Shown: one piece after another, positions 20,066 through 29,621 of the stretch
Numbering within the stretch: position 1 is the stretch's first letter
Layout: each line of letters starts with the position of its first letter
Assembly: GCF_026319325.1 (NCBI RefSeq)
Contig: NZ_JAPDMU010000003.1
Span: 388,907-452,906, forward strand
Reading direction: 5' to 3'
DNA length: 64,000 nt
Source of the DNA: Methylophaga sp. OBS3
GTDB taxonomy: Bacteria; Pseudomonadota; Gammaproteobacteria; Nitrosococcales; Methylophagaceae
Position numbers and translations under genes: made by a program
The notes under the pieces: model-generated
Databases searched by the model: none
Told to the model about the DNA's origin: nothing
What the model saw: only the letters and a program-made list of their open reading frames with translations

Positions 20066-20133
20066 AAGGAGTTTTTGCCAAAACTTAAAAAGTTTTCAGG
20101 CAATCCGACATTTTACTTTATTTTATGGGAGCG

Positions 20134-20937
20134 TCACAAGTTACGTTGACGTTGTGCTTCAAATAAGCACACGCCGGCTGCAACTGAAACATTGAGACTT
20201 TCTGCTTGGCCTTTCATTGGGATATACACAACAGCATCACAATGTTCACGGGTAAGACGACGAATCCCTTTGCCCTCTGCACCTAACACTAAAGCCAGAG
20301 GCCCTTTCAGATCGACTTGATACAACGTGCTTTCACTATCACCAGAGGTGCCGACTAACCAAATGCCGCGCTCTTGAAGATCGCGTAATACGCGTGCCAA
20401 GTTAGTTACTTGAACAAATGGAACACGTTCTGCAGAACCACTGGAAATTTTAATTGCAGTTGTTGTTAAGCTTGATGCCCGATCCTTAGGAGCGATAACA
20501 GCGTGTGCACCCGCAGCTTCAGCGGTACGCAAACAAGCACCCAAATTATGCGGGTCCTGAACACCATCTAATATAAGTAGAAATGGTGGTTCTTTGAGAT
20601 TGTCGAGTAACTGTTCAAGCCCAGATTCGGTCATTGTCTCTAACGGCGTCACTCTAGCAACACAACCTTGATGGCGCCCTTCTGGCACCATCAGGTCGAG
20701 TTCTTTACGGCTAATTTTATGAACGGTGATATCTAGTCGCTGGGCAACAGAGATAACATCATTAACACGCTTATCATGCCGTTCATCAGCAATCCAGATT
20801 TCAGCCACACGCGATGCAGGGACATCAAGTGCCGCCTGCACAGCATGTAGGCCGAATAACAGATCTGAATCAGATGCTGGTTTATCAGTAGGTGCCTTAC
20901 GGCGTTTGGTAGGCTTCAGACTCTTGGCCCTCAACAA
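20134..20937 (-). CDS. rlmB: 23S rRNA (guanosine-2251-2'-O)-methyltransferase RlmB
   Basis: SPOUT-family enzyme that methylates G2251 of 23S rRNA. The 267-residue frame contains FGLHAVQAAL near residue 29, the motif ILDGVQDPHNLGACLRTAEA, VLGAEGKGIRRL, and the C-terminal IPMKGQAESLNVSVAAGV, which together form the SAM knot. No ATG fits the N-terminus. The likely start is TTG at 20935-20937 (a second TTG follows directly), giving an extra basic N-terminal stretch and an overlap of 41 bases with the upstream lipoprotein gene. The start is therefore uncertain while the family is certain. Confidence 0.93.
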   Translation of the reverse strand: MLRAKSLKPTKRRKAPTDKPASDSDLLFGLHAVQAALDVPASRVAEIWIADERHDKRVNDVISVAQRLDITVHKISRKELDLMVPEGRHQGCVARVTPLETMTESGLEQLLDNLKEPPFLLILDGVQDPHNLGACLRTAEAAGAHAVIAPKDRASSLTTTAIKISSGSAERVPFVQVTNLARVLRDLQERGIWLVGTSGDSESTLYQVDLKGPLALVLGAEGKGIRRLTREHCDAVVYIPMKGQAESLNVSVAAGVCLFEAQRQRNL

Positions 20938-21571
20938 TCGGTTTTACAATAATTTCTACTCGACGATTTAACTGTCTACCCGCTTCGGTTTCATTGCTTG
21001 CGCGAGGCTGCAATTCACCACGACCCGTTGGTATCAAACGGTCAGACAATACGCCACGACTGGTGAAATAGTTTACTACTGATTGCGCGCGTTGCTCTGA
21101 TAATTTTTGGTTGTAGCTTTCAGAGCCTGAGCTATCGGTGTGGCCTATAACATGCACAACGGTTTTTGGATAACGTTGTAAGACATCGGCTACTTTATTC
21201 AATGTTGGCTCGAAAGCAGGTTTAATCGCCGCGCTGTTTAAGTCGAATGACACTTCATTAGAAATATCAATTTTCAGTGATTCATCTTGTAACTGCTGAA
21301 TTTGAAGCTCATTACGTGCCTGCTCTTCAGCTAATGCAGCTTGCATTTCTTTTTGCTGGTTATCCATGTATCGACCAACACCTGCTCCGGCAAGACTGCC
21401 GACCGCTGCGCCTACAAGCACACCGCCAGCACCATCATCTACGGCATAGCCTAATAGAGCGCCAGCAGCTGCACCGACAGCCGCACCTGTTTTAGTGCGC
21501 TTATTCGGATCATCAGTTGCACAGGCAGTTAATGTCGCCGCCATTGCTGTTACTAAAATTAATTTTTTCAT
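20897..21571 (-). CDS. OmpA-family peptidoglycan-associated lipoprotein (YiaD-like)
   Basis: Outer-membrane lipoprotein of 224 residues. The signal peptide ends in the lipobox LTAC (Cys at about residue 17). A glycine-zipper region rich in GAAVGAAAGALLG covers about residues 29-66, and the C-terminal OmpA domain (about 100-215) carries the DAP-binding pattern HTDSSGSESYNQKLSEQRA. The start at 21571 has AAAGGAG directly upstream; ten in-frame codons further upstream are not needed. It tethers outer membrane to cell wall by family function. It is divergent from moaB and overlaps rlmB. Confidence 0.9.
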   Translation of the reverse strand: MKKLILVTAMAATLTACATDDPNKRTKTGAAVGAAAGALLGYAVDDGAGGVLVGAAVGSLAGAGVGRYMDNQQKEMQAALAEEQARNELQIQQLQDESLKIDISNEVSFDLNSAAIKPAFEPTLNKVADVLQRYPKTVVHVIGHTDSSGSESYNQKLSEQRAQSVVNYFTSRGVLSDRLIPTGRGELQPRASNETEAGRQLNRRVEIIVKPIVEGQESEAYQTP

Positions 21572-21673
21572 AACAAACTCCTTTATTGGCTTGAATTTCA
21601 CAATGCATTCTAGACCGTGACTATCCCCACCACTATACTGGTTTTTGACAAAACGAACTGAGAACCCGTCGGC

Positions 21674-22189
21674 ATGGCAAGCGAATTTATCCCTGTAAAC
21701 ATAGCTGTATTAACGATTTCAGATAGTCGAACAGAAAATGACGATGTTTCTGGAAAACTATTAAGAGAGCGATTATTGGCAAGTGGTCATTTATTGGCTG
21801 ACCAACAAATCGTTCCGGATGATATTTATCAAATTCGTGCTGTAGTCTCTAAGTGGATTGCCGATTCCAGTGTCGATGTCGTGTTAACGACAGGCGGCAC
21901 CGGCTTTACAGGTCGTGATGGCACACCTGAGGCCGTCACTGTGCTGTTTGATAAAACTATCGAAGGTTTTGGTGAATTATTTAGACAAATCTCTTACGGG
22001 ATTATCAAAACCTCAACCATTCAGTCTCGTGCTGTTGGAGGTGTGGCTAATGGCACCTTTATATTTTGCTTACCCGGTTCATCTGGTGCCTGCAAGACGG
22101 CTTGGGATGACATACTGCAAGCACAATTAGATGCGCGACATAAACCCTGTAACTTTGTCGACCTTATTCCACGGCTGCTTGAAAAGTAA
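21674..22189 (+). CDS. moaB: Molybdenum cofactor biosynthesis protein B (MoaB/Mog family)
   Basis: The 171-residue MoCF-domain protein contains VLTISDSRTEND at the N-terminus, the molybdopterin-binding signature TTGGTGFTGRDGTPEAV near residue 75, and FCLPGSSGACKTAW near residue 130. The family adenylylates molybdopterin (Mog) or is a paralogue of unclear role (MoaB). The overlap of its stop with the next start (TAATG) suggests co-translation. Confidence 0.92.
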   Translation: MASEFIPVNIAVLTISDSRTENDDVSGKLLRERLLASGHLLADQQIVPDDIYQIRAVVSKWIADSSVDVVLTTGGTGFTGRDGTPEAVTVLFDKTIEGFGELFRQISYGIIKTSTIQSRAVGGVANGTFIFCLPGSSGACKTAWDDILQAQLDARHKPCNFVDLIPRLLEK

Positions 22190-22437
22190 TGCAGGTTTGG
22201 CTTTATACCACTGCGGGTTGTCATCTGTGCGATTTAGCATTAGCCCAATTAACTTCTCTACAACAGCAATATCCGCTTGATATTCATCAAGTTGAGATTG
22301 GTGATGATGATGATTTAGTGGCGGAATATGGCATTAGAATTCCTGTCGTGAAGACTTCGAATCAGGCTGAATTGGGCTGGCCTTTTGATGTCATTCAATT
22401 ATTTGATTTTTTACAACTTAATTGCGCGGAACTTTAA
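22189..22437 (+). CDS. Glutaredoxin-like DUF836 family protein
   Basis: Small 82-residue thioredoxin-fold protein with an N-terminal CxxC (CHLC, residues 11-14) after VWLYTTAG and the cis-proline segment IRIPVVKT near residue 48. This is the DUF836/YruB-like glutaredoxin type, whose partners are largely unknown. It is translationally coupled to moaB. Confidence 0.85.
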   Translation: MQVWLYTTAGCHLCDLALAQLTSLQQQYPLDIHQVEIGDDDDLVAEYGIRIPVVKTSNQAELGWPFDVIQLFDFLQLNCAEL

Positions 22438-22487
22438 TAGGTATCAATCTTTCTTATCGATAAGTCTGTGAGTGACGGAGTCGATGC

Positions 22488-23381
22488 ATGATTCGTTTAT
22501 TACCTTTTTTTTTACTGTGCACTATCGGTGCTACCAGTAACGCTGCTGAGTTTCCTAAGCCACCGGGGCAGAGGTTCGATGTCGGCGGTTATCAACTACA
22601 CATCAACTGTGTTGGCGAAGGTTCGCCCACTGTTATTGTTGATGTTGGTCTCGGCGATGACTCTACTGATTGGCTGCCTGTTCAGGCAAGTGCTGAAGTG
22701 GATAGTCGCATCTGTGTTTTTGACCGACCAGGTTATGGCTGGAGCGACTTTGGCCCTCAACCTCGTAACAGTTACCGAATAGCTCAAGAACTTGAAACCC
22801 TACTTCAGCAAGCCAATATTCCCCCTCCCTATGTCATGGTTGGACACTCATTTGGTGGTTATAACATTCGGGTTTTTACGGCCATGCATCCTGAGGCTGT
22901 TAAAGGTATGGTGTTGGTAGATGCCTCACATGAGGAGCAATACGATAGGTTTCAAATCAGCTTACCTCAGCATTACAACCGCCGAAGCAATATTCTCGTC
23001 GTTCCAAAATCCACTGACGATACGACTACTTATCTAAATAAACCCCAAGTGTTACGTGAGCGTGCATTTCATGCTGCTCGCGCTGAAATCTCATCGCTTA
23101 GCGAAAGTGCTAAACAAGTGCAGGCGTCTCCCGAACTACCGAATATTCCTTTGGTTATTGTCACTCGAGGTTTACCGGAGTGGTTTGGTGACATAACGCA
23201 GCAAAACAGGGAAAAAACGTGGTCTGATTTGCAACAGCAACTTTATTTATTATCTCCGCAAAGTCAGCAAGTGTTTGCTCATCAAAGCGGTCACGATATT
23301 CCACAAAAACAACCACAAATCATTATTGATGCCATTAATAATGTTCTTGAACGCATGCGGAGTATGAATACTGAGGGCTAA
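22488..23381 (+). CDS. Secreted alpha/beta hydrolase
   Basis: The 297-residue protein has a signal peptide (cleavage probably after the Ala-Ala near residue 20) and an alpha/beta hydrolase domain. Nucleophile motif GHSFGG places Ser121, an acid probably lies in VDASHEE (Asp145) or later, and His269 in HQSGHDIP completes the triad. An RPGYGWSD motif resembles the strand-4 region of haloperoxidase/epoxide-hydrolase relatives. The substrate cannot be told. It lies 50 bp after the glutaredoxin gene and 33 bp before rnd on the same strand. Confidence 0.85.
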   Translation: MIRLLPFFLLCTIGATSNAAEFPKPPGQRFDVGGYQLHINCVGEGSPTVIVDVGLGDDSTDWLPVQASAEVDSRICVFDRPGYGWSDFGPQPRNSYRIAQELETLLQQANIPPPYVMVGHSFGGYNIRVFTAMHPEAVKGMVLVDASHEEQYDRFQISLPQHYNRRSNILVVPKSTDDTTTYLNKPQVLRERAFHAARAEISSLSESAKQVQASPELPNIPLVIVTRGLPEWFGDITQQNREKTWSDLQQQLYLLSPQSQQVFAHQSGHDIPQKQPQIIIDAINNVLERMRSMNTEG

Positions 23382-23414
23382 AACCGTTATACTGTCTGCT
23401 TTTTGCGCGAAATC

Positions 23415-24563
23415 ATGACGGTTTTATATATAGACAACGCTTCGGACCTCGATAACTTTTGTGAGCAAATCAAGCAAAGTGATTGGTTAGCAATTGATAC
23501 TGAATTTCTGCGTGAAAAAACCTACTTCCCACAGCTGTGTTTAATTCAAATCGCTAATGATGACGTTATCGCCTGTGTTGATCCTATTGCGATAGAAGAC
23601 CTAACACCGCTGATGGATATCCTCTATCAACCCGGTATGACGTTGGTTTTCCATGCAGCTCGCCAGGATTTAGAGTTGTTACAAATGCTGAGAGGCGAAC
23701 TGCCTCAACAGATTTTTGATACGCAACTTGCTGCGACCGTATTAGGTATTGGCGATCAAATTGGCTATGGCAATCTGGTTAAACACTGCCTCGATGTTGA
23801 TTTGGATAAAGCTCACTCACGAACTGACTGGACTCAGCGTCCGTTAAGTAATGAGCAATTAGATTATGCAGCTGATGATGTTCGATACCTTCGTACTTTG
23901 TATCATCAAATGTCAGCACAATTGGATGAACAAGAGCGTCGTCCATGGTTGAACGATGACTTTGCATCGCTTTCAGACCCTAAAACTTATACTGCTGATC
24001 CTGAAGCAATTTGGCGCAAAATTCGCGGTGCGGGCAAATTAAAAGCATCGCAACTTGTTGTATTACAACAATTAGCAGCTTGGCGTGAACAACGCGCGAT
24101 CGATCGTAATCGCCCACGTCGCTGGATTCTCAAAGATGATGTCATGCTCGATCTCGCTAGGTTTGCCCCTGATAGCAAGAACCAGCTAGCAAAAATTCGT
24201 GGCCTAGAGCCCCGAGATATTGAGCGAAATGGCAGTGATATCATTGAGGTTATTTCTCGCGCTCAAGAAATTCCAGAAGCGCAATGGCCAAAACTGATTA
24301 AACCTGTGCCATTAACCAATCAACAAGAAGCATTGCTCGATGCCCTAATGGCATTACTGCGTAAATATTGCGATGAAGAATCGATTACGCCGGTTGCTGT
24401 TGCTACCCGTAAAGATATTGAACATTTGGTTCGGGGTGAACGGGATATTTCATTATTAAAAGGCTGGCGTAAAAAAATAGTCGGTCAGAAATTACTCGAT
24501 TTTTTACATGGTGAACTGGCAATTACTGCCGATAGCCAACAACTTTCAACACAAGAGGTTTAA
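23415..24563 (+). CDS. rnd: Ribonuclease D
   Basis: 3'-5' exoribonuclease for tRNA 3' maturation. The DEDDy motifs are visible: IDTEF near residue 28, FHAARQDLELL near residue 80, and a YAADDVRYL motif near residue 155. They are followed by an HRDC domain (about 210-290). I use ATG at 23415, which aligns with the family N-terminus and gives 382 residues. An in-frame TTG at 23403 in a T-rich context would add four residues. Neither start has a clear Shine-Dalgarno sequence. Confidence 0.94.
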   Translation: MTVLYIDNASDLDNFCEQIKQSDWLAIDTEFLREKTYFPQLCLIQIANDDVIACVDPIAIEDLTPLMDILYQPGMTLVFHAARQDLELLQMLRGELPQQIFDTQLAATVLGIGDQIGYGNLVKHCLDVDLDKAHSRTDWTQRPLSNEQLDYAADDVRYLRTLYHQMSAQLDEQERRPWLNDDFASLSDPKTYTADPEAIWRKIRGAGKLKASQLVVLQQLAAWREQRAIDRNRPRRWILKDDVMLDLARFAPDSKNQLAKIRGLEPRDIERNGSDIIEVISRAQEIPEAQWPKLIKPVPLTNQQEALLDALMALLRKYCDEESITPVAVATRKDIEHLVRGERDISLLKGWRKKIVGQKLLDFLHGELAITADSQQLSTQEV

Positions 24564-24565
24564 AC

Positions 24566-25456
24566 ATGTCGGTTTTGATTTGTGGTTCATTTGCCTATGA
24601 CAACATCATGGTATTTCCGGATCAGTTCAAAAATCACATCCTGCCAGACAAAGTTCATATGTTGAATGTTGCTTTTTTGGTGCCTGAACTGCGTCGTGAG
24701 TTCGGCGGCTGTGCAGGCAATATTGCCTATAACTTGAAATTACTAGGTGATGAACCTGTCGCAATGGGCACCGTAGGAACCGACTTTGCTCCTTACGCTG
24801 AATGGATGGATAAGCATGGTATAAGCCGTCAACACGTCCATGTAAAACAAGGTCATTACACAGCCCAAGCCTATATCACCACCGATATTGATGATAACCA
24901 AATCACGGCTTTTCACCCGGGCGCAATGAACCTTGCGCATGAGACACCTATTAGCGAAGCAAAAGACATTAAGTTAGCTATCGTGGCTCCAGATGGTCGT
25001 GATGCGATGTTACAGCATGCTCAGCAATTAGCAGATGCCAATATTCCGTTTATTTTTGATCCAGGCCAAGGCCTACCGATGTTTAATGGCGAAGAGTTGC
25101 TGCAGTTTGCTAAACAAGCAACCTATATCGCTTTAAATGATTACGAAGCACAGTTATTTATGGACAGAACCGGCCTGACTGAAGAACAGATTGCTGAACA
25201 TGTCGAAGCTTTGATTATTACCCGTGGTGCCCAAGGCTCACACATTTACACGGACGGTAAACGAATTGATATTCCTTGCCATAAAGCTGAGCGAATTGCT
25301 GATCCAACAGGTTGTGGTGATGCTTATCGCGCAGGCTTACTACACGGCATTCTGCACGGCAAAGATTGGGAAGAAACAGGTCGTATCGCATCCATGATGG
25401 GCGCCATTAAAATCTCCCATCATGGTACGCAAAATCATATTATTCCTGACAAGTAA
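24566..25456 (+). CDS. PfkB-family carbohydrate/nucleoside kinase (adenosine-kinase-like)
   Basis: The 296-residue PfkB kinase starts MSVLICGSFAYDNIMVFPD and has the substrate-site GGCAGNIAYNLKLLG near residue 48 and the catalytic/anion-hole motif DPTGCGDAYRAG near residue 251, with the aspartate base in place. The family phosphorylates sugars or nucleosides; similar proteins are annotated as adenosine kinase, but the substrate is not evident from sequence. It begins 2 bp after rnd and its end overlaps the convergent pilV-like gene by 17 bases. Confidence 0.88.
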   Translation: MSVLICGSFAYDNIMVFPDQFKNHILPDKVHMLNVAFLVPELRREFGGCAGNIAYNLKLLGDEPVAMGTVGTDFAPYAEWMDKHGISRQHVHVKQGHYTAQAYITTDIDDNQITAFHPGAMNLAHETPISEAKDIKLAIVAPDGRDAMLQHAQQLADANIPFIFDPGQGLPMFNGEELLQFAKQATYIALNDYEAQLFMDRTGLTEEQIAEHVEALIITRGAQGSHIYTDGKRIDIPCHKAERIADPTGCGDAYRAGLLHGILHGKDWEETGRIASMMGAIKISHHGTQNHIIPDK

Positions 25457-27569
25457 AACTCAGGTTTCTTGAAATATTTGCCCCATTGATTGTGAATGAG
25501 TTCGAGTTACCTGTTGATGTACATGAATATGGTGTGCCGTTCTTATCGAGAAAAGAAACATTAAACGTAAAGGTTTGGCCATCGGGCACAATACAAGAAT
25601 AGGTGTTACTGTTTCCAGAACTGATCAATCCACAAAATGGTGTTTCAGCGGTACCAACGGGTTTAAGATTATTTCCCGGCAAGCCAGTGAAGCTTATGGT
25701 ACCAGTAACACTATAAGAACTTGCTGCTCCCAGAACTGCGACATCAAATCGACTAAATTTTTTATTGACTGGGTCAGGATCATTGGGATTAGTTCCGTTT
25801 AAAGATAGTACTAAATCGATTTCGGTGTTCGAATTATCAGTTATACCATCAGTACCGCTTTCTATTGATGCATAAACTGGCCATGGAGCACCATTTTGAG
25901 GAGTCTCCTCAAGCCCACGAGCAATGCCTCGTCTGTATAAATTACCAAAATAGCTCTCAGTGACGTCAATGGTCGCCAAGTCTTCATTTAAAAACTCTGG
26001 ATCTGAAAAATAATCAGGGAGATTCGGCTCATCTGGGGGACGAATATTTAATGCATCCCAATCTGCCAATAAAGTTAAATTAACTTCAGCAAATGGCGTC
26101 TGCTCAAGCTTGTCTTCCCCGTCATAGACAGCATAACTTCCTGCCCCCGTTGATAAGCTACCATCAATCGCATAAACATTATCAAGGTAAATACCTCTGG
26201 CCTGTAGTTGAACTCCTGTACCGCCTACAGGGATAACCACAGGCTCTATTAGCGCTTCAACATCAGCAAAAGTCGTTACATCATTATCAGGAATGATATA
26301 GTCACCCACGTAGCTACTATAAGCAGCCTCTAAAGAAGCGTTATTTAATAATTGCTCGTTCGGTAGAATATTAATTGCCTGAAGCTGCCAATCTTGGAAA
26401 GCCCGGAAAACGCCATCGATTCTTTTAAAACGGCATGATTCAGTATAAATTGCGCCAACCGCACTAACAGCATTACCATTATCATCATAATGAGGATGAT
26501 TACCGGTCACTCCTATTTGTCCGTCATAACGGACAGGACCATTACCATCATGATGATCCCTACAGCAAATTGTGCATAGCCCCTCAACATCTGCAGCGTT
26601 ATCTCCTGTAGGCACTGCTGTTGTTTTTAGCTCGGTGTTATTAACAGCGTCATATCTATAGGAACCGGATGTGTTCCACTGAACATGGCCTGGAGTGTAA
26701 CCCACAGCTGAAGTACTGTTTATTCGGCACTCACAAGCAACATTTAAAAACTCTTCTCGAAGATTTACATTAACTTCATTTGAGTTGTTGATTGGACTGT
26801 AGGTAATTACATCAAAAGCTACTAAAGTATTTTTTCGTTGACCAGAAGCAACGACTTCAGGGAGAGGTTTTCCGGCCTGTCTTTTTTCACCAGAACCCGT
26901 ATCAACGTTAACCTGAACCTCATCACTAAGAGTATCTCTAGTTAATGCTGAGTCACCAGCAATATCCGATGCATCTCCATTCGTTGGCGGTAATGCTGTA
27001 TCTTGGAAATTTGTAGACTCAATAGCACTTAGCAAAATGATAGGGTCATCATTAGTTGTATCACCATCATTATTACGATCCCAATCTATGTTGACCTGAA
27101 CAATTTTATACATCTGACCATTAGCACCACCTATTTGCCACCCAGCTGGAGCTGTTTCACCAAAGCCATCCAAGCACTGGTCGATATCATTATTGTCGCC
27201 ATCAACAGTCCGAACACCACCACCAAAGCAGTCACTTACAACCCACGAAACTTCATAGGCGTTATTATATTGGTCTAGCTGTAAAATATCGGCATTTGCA
27301 TTATCAAATGGAGCCGGATAAGGAGCTTCATAAGTGCCATCATCTATGGCGGCGAAGGTTTGTAAATTTTCGAACGAACGAAAAACTTCCATTGTTTGTT
27401 CTGCAACCGAGTATGCTTCGCTTAGTTCTTTTGCTTCTGTTGCATTGGTTATAAGTTCACCTTGAAACTTTATCAAGGCGACCATTCCCAAGCCCAAGAT
27501 AACTAACGCCACCATCACTTCAACTAAACTGAAGCCATTATTATGTTTTTTTAGCTGTAATAACGCCAT
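25440..27569 (-). CDS. Very large PilV-like minor pilin with C-terminal extension
   Basis: The N-terminus is a type IV prepilin: basic leader, cleavage site G-F after KKHNNG, then FSLVEVMVALVILGLGMVAL with Glu at +5. PilV proteins are usually 150-200 residues; this one is 709. After the pilin helix come two acidic DxDx(N/D)G-like loops (about 123-130 and 164-174), a Cys/His-rich stretch (C279, C281, C332, C335, C336, H339, H340, H358, H360, C379), and a Cys-containing beta-rich end (about 600-709). The extension has no domain I recognise. It may be a pilus-tip module. It is the last gene of the fimT-pilW-pilX-pilV group, 20 bp after pilX. Confidence 0.8.
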   Translation of the reverse strand: MALLQLKKHNNGFSLVEVMVALVILGLGMVALIKFQGELITNATEAKELSEAYSVAEQTMEVFRSFENLQTFAAIDDGTYEAPYPAPFDNANADILQLDQYNNAYEVSWVVSDCFGGGVRTVDGDNNDIDQCLDGFGETAPAGWQIGGANGQMYKIVQVNIDWDRNNDGDTTNDDPIILLSAIESTNFQDTALPPTNGDASDIAGDSALTRDTLSDEVQVNVDTGSGEKRQAGKPLPEVVASGQRKNTLVAFDVITYSPINNSNEVNVNLREEFLNVACECRINSTSAVGYTPGHVQWNTSGSYRYDAVNNTELKTTAVPTGDNAADVEGLCTICCRDHHDGNGPVRYDGQIGVTGNHPHYDDNGNAVSAVGAIYTESCRFKRIDGVFRAFQDWQLQAINILPNEQLLNNASLEAAYSSYVGDYIIPDNDVTTFADVEALIEPVVIPVGGTGVQLQARGIYLDNVYAIDGSLSTGAGSYAVYDGEDKLEQTPFAEVNLTLLADWDALNIRPPDEPNLPDYFSDPEFLNEDLATIDVTESYFGNLYRRGIARGLEETPQNGAPWPVYASIESGTDGITDNSNTEIDLVLSLNGTNPNDPDPVNKKFSRFDVAVLGAASSYSVTGTISFTGLPGNNLKPVGTAETPFCGLISSGNSNTYSCIVPDGQTFTFNVSFLDKNGTPYSCTSTGNSNSFTINGANISRNLSFTCQE

Positions 27570-27589
27570 ATTAAACTCCCGTATAACAG

Positions 27590-29011
27590 CTAGTTAGCTG
27601 GTATTGAATCAGACCAACTACCAGAACGAGGCAACCAAATATCTGTTGCCACATTGATTTCAGAGTCTTCTGACGCTCTGACCGCGTTTAACATATCTGC
27701 ATCATACATAACCGTCATTGAGCCATTACCAATATCAAGCTCATCATCAGCAAGCAATGCACCATGAATATATGGTGTACCAGTTAATTTAACCTCTGAA
27801 TTTTCATCGCTGACACCTGTCTGGTTAATGATATAAACAATGCCCCAAATGTGAACTTCTGTACCGGTAACATCCAGATCACCCTCAACAACTAAAATAA
27901 CAGGGCCTCTTCCACCATTTTCTATAAAACGACTACCTAACTGGCGATCTGGAAAAGTATTGGATCCCAAAGTACAGTTCCCTTCAATCCAAATAATATC
28001 CCCAGGATTTGTATCATCGTCTATTGGAGGATTGTTGCTACAAGTGCTATATACTTTTGCGAGATCTTTAATTGATTGCCACTCAGCTCCCGGTACACCA
28101 AAAAAGAATTCGAACATATCATCAGGAAAACCCGCATCGCTATCAACAACGTCAGTACCAAAATCATCCTTTGTACTGTAAGGCCTTCTTCGGCCATCTT
28201 CATCTGTCCCGGTAGAGTAATTAGTATCGACATTACTACAGTTACATTGATTAAATGAACTCACTGTTCGACTGAAAGGGTCGGCCACTCCCGGCTCTAA
28301 ACATTGCGCATTACCAACATTACCACCACCATCAAATAGTGCACCGCATGTCTGCATACTTCCTGCACCAGGAAAAGCCATTGCATTACTTGACCATACA
28401 GAAATAGGGTTACTCTGACCTGCAATACCATTTGCATTGGGGTTAGGGATAATTGTCATATTCCCACCAATCGACGGAGTGGGTGTCATTATTGGTGGAA
28501 TTCTGCCTGCAGCACTAGAAAAGAAGTTATATTTTGCAACAGTTTGCGTAACAATTGATGAGGCATTTAGAAAATCAGCATGCCCGTCGGAAACCACCGT
28601 AATCGAGGCATAGTTCAACCCCGGAGTCTGAGAAAAATAACGAACACAATAACCTTCCTCGTTAACATTATTGCAATCGTTATTTATGGTATTTAATTCA
28701 GCATAAGACCAAGTACTATCAAAAGCAGCCCCGCACGGTGCTTGAGCATCATCAGTACAAGCTACCCATGGCCATGCAATTCTATCAGGGGGTGCAGTTA
28801 CTTTAAGGTTTGATAGACCAATGTTTAATCCTTGCTCTGCGTTAGCTGATGCAAGTTTTGCTCGGGCATCGTTACCAGAAATACGAAACTCTTGAATGGT
28901 TACCCTACCCGAAAAAAGAACAACTAAAGTCACAGCAATAAGTAAAACGATTACTGTAAATAATGCTGCTGCCCCACGTTGTTTACTTTGAAATTGACGG
29001 TACAGTTTCAT
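27590..29011 (-). CDS. PilX-like minor pilin, enlarged
   Basis: The N-terminus QRGAAALFTVIVLLIAVTLVVLF followed by FRISGNDARAKLASANAEQG is typical of PilX_N proteins: no classical G-F-x-x-x-E site but a membrane helix with pilin-like continuation. The protein is 473 residues, more than twice the usual PilX length. Its C-terminal part (about 370-460) is beta-rich with alternating VILVVEGDLDVTG, VHIWGIVYI and PYIHGALLA, like a short stacked-strand domain. Several cysteine pairs suggest disulfides outside the membrane. It lies 2 bp after pilW. Confidence 0.78.
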   Translation of the reverse strand: MKLYRQFQSKQRGAAALFTVIVLLIAVTLVVLFSGRVTIQEFRISGNDARAKLASANAEQGLNIGLSNLKVTAPPDRIAWPWVACTDDAQAPCGAAFDSTWSYAELNTINNDCNNVNEEGYCVRYFSQTPGLNYASITVVSDGHADFLNASSIVTQTVAKYNFFSSAAGRIPPIMTPTPSIGGNMTIIPNPNANGIAGQSNPISVWSSNAMAFPGAGSMQTCGALFDGGGNVGNAQCLEPGVADPFSRTVSSFNQCNCSNVDTNYSTGTDEDGRRRPYSTKDDFGTDVVDSDAGFPDDMFEFFFGVPGAEWQSIKDLAKVYSTCSNNPPIDDDTNPGDIIWIEGNCTLGSNTFPDRQLGSRFIENGGRGPVILVVEGDLDVTGTEVHIWGIVYIINQTGVSDENSEVKLTGTPYIHGALLADDELDIGNGSMTVMYDADMLNAVRASEDSEINVATDIWLPRSGSWSDSIPAN

Positions 29012-29013
29012 TT

Positions 29014-29619
29014 TTAATTCCTCACACGTACTGTCTTGATAAGCCTTCTTTGGGCAATATCCCCACCACTAATTTCAGTAGAACCGACAAGGTTAATATC
29101 AACTTTAATTTGATCTTCGTCTGTATCGTCAGCTTGTATTGCGTAATTTTGATTTTCCCAACGAGTACCATCAGCCACACTGGTATATAACTTCCATACT
29201 GTAAAACTGCTTGTTGAGTAATTATGCTCGGGCATGGTCAACCCTTCTGGGTTTGCACCATTATCAAATACAATAACATCACCATTGATAGCAAAAGATT
29301 TGTTATCACCATTAAACGAAAACGCCAAAGTTTGATTGCCGTCAACGGTATTCAATGTAACGTCACATGCATCACAAAGATAAACATTTGGTAAAGCATT
29401 AAATGCTGCCTCATCAGCATTTGCCATGCGCAACTCCCTAGTAATTAGAGACATGACGACACGCATTTCTTGGTTTAGCTCAATCATTTTTATATGATCA
29501 GCATTACTTCGAACTGATGTGACAAACATACCAATGACACCACCAATTATTAGAATGCCAATTATCATGGCAATCATCAGTTCTATAAGAGTGAGGCCTT
29601 TTTGTTTGCTTTTGGACAT
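29014..29619 (-). CDS. PilW-like minor pilin
   Basis: Prepilin of 201 residues with leader MSKSKQKG, cleavage before LTLIELMIAMIIGILIIGG, and Glu at +5. The continuation RVVMSLITRELRMAN is typical of PilW. A Cys pair (LCDACDV, about residues 76-79) probably forms a disulfide. PilW helps prime type IV pilus assembly with PilV, PilX and FimU/FimT. It starts 2 bp after the fimT-like gene. Confidence 0.82.
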   Translation of the reverse strand: MSKSKQKGLTLIELMIAMIIGILIIGGVIGMFVTSVRSNADHIKMIELNQEMRVVMSLITRELRMANADEAAFNALPNVYLCDACDVTLNTVDGNQTLAFSFNGDNKSFAINGDVIVFDNGANPEGLTMPEHNYSTSSFTVWKLYTSVADGTRWENQNYAIQADDTDEDQIKVDINLVGSTEISGGDIAQRRLIKTVRVRN

Positions 29620-29621
29620 AA

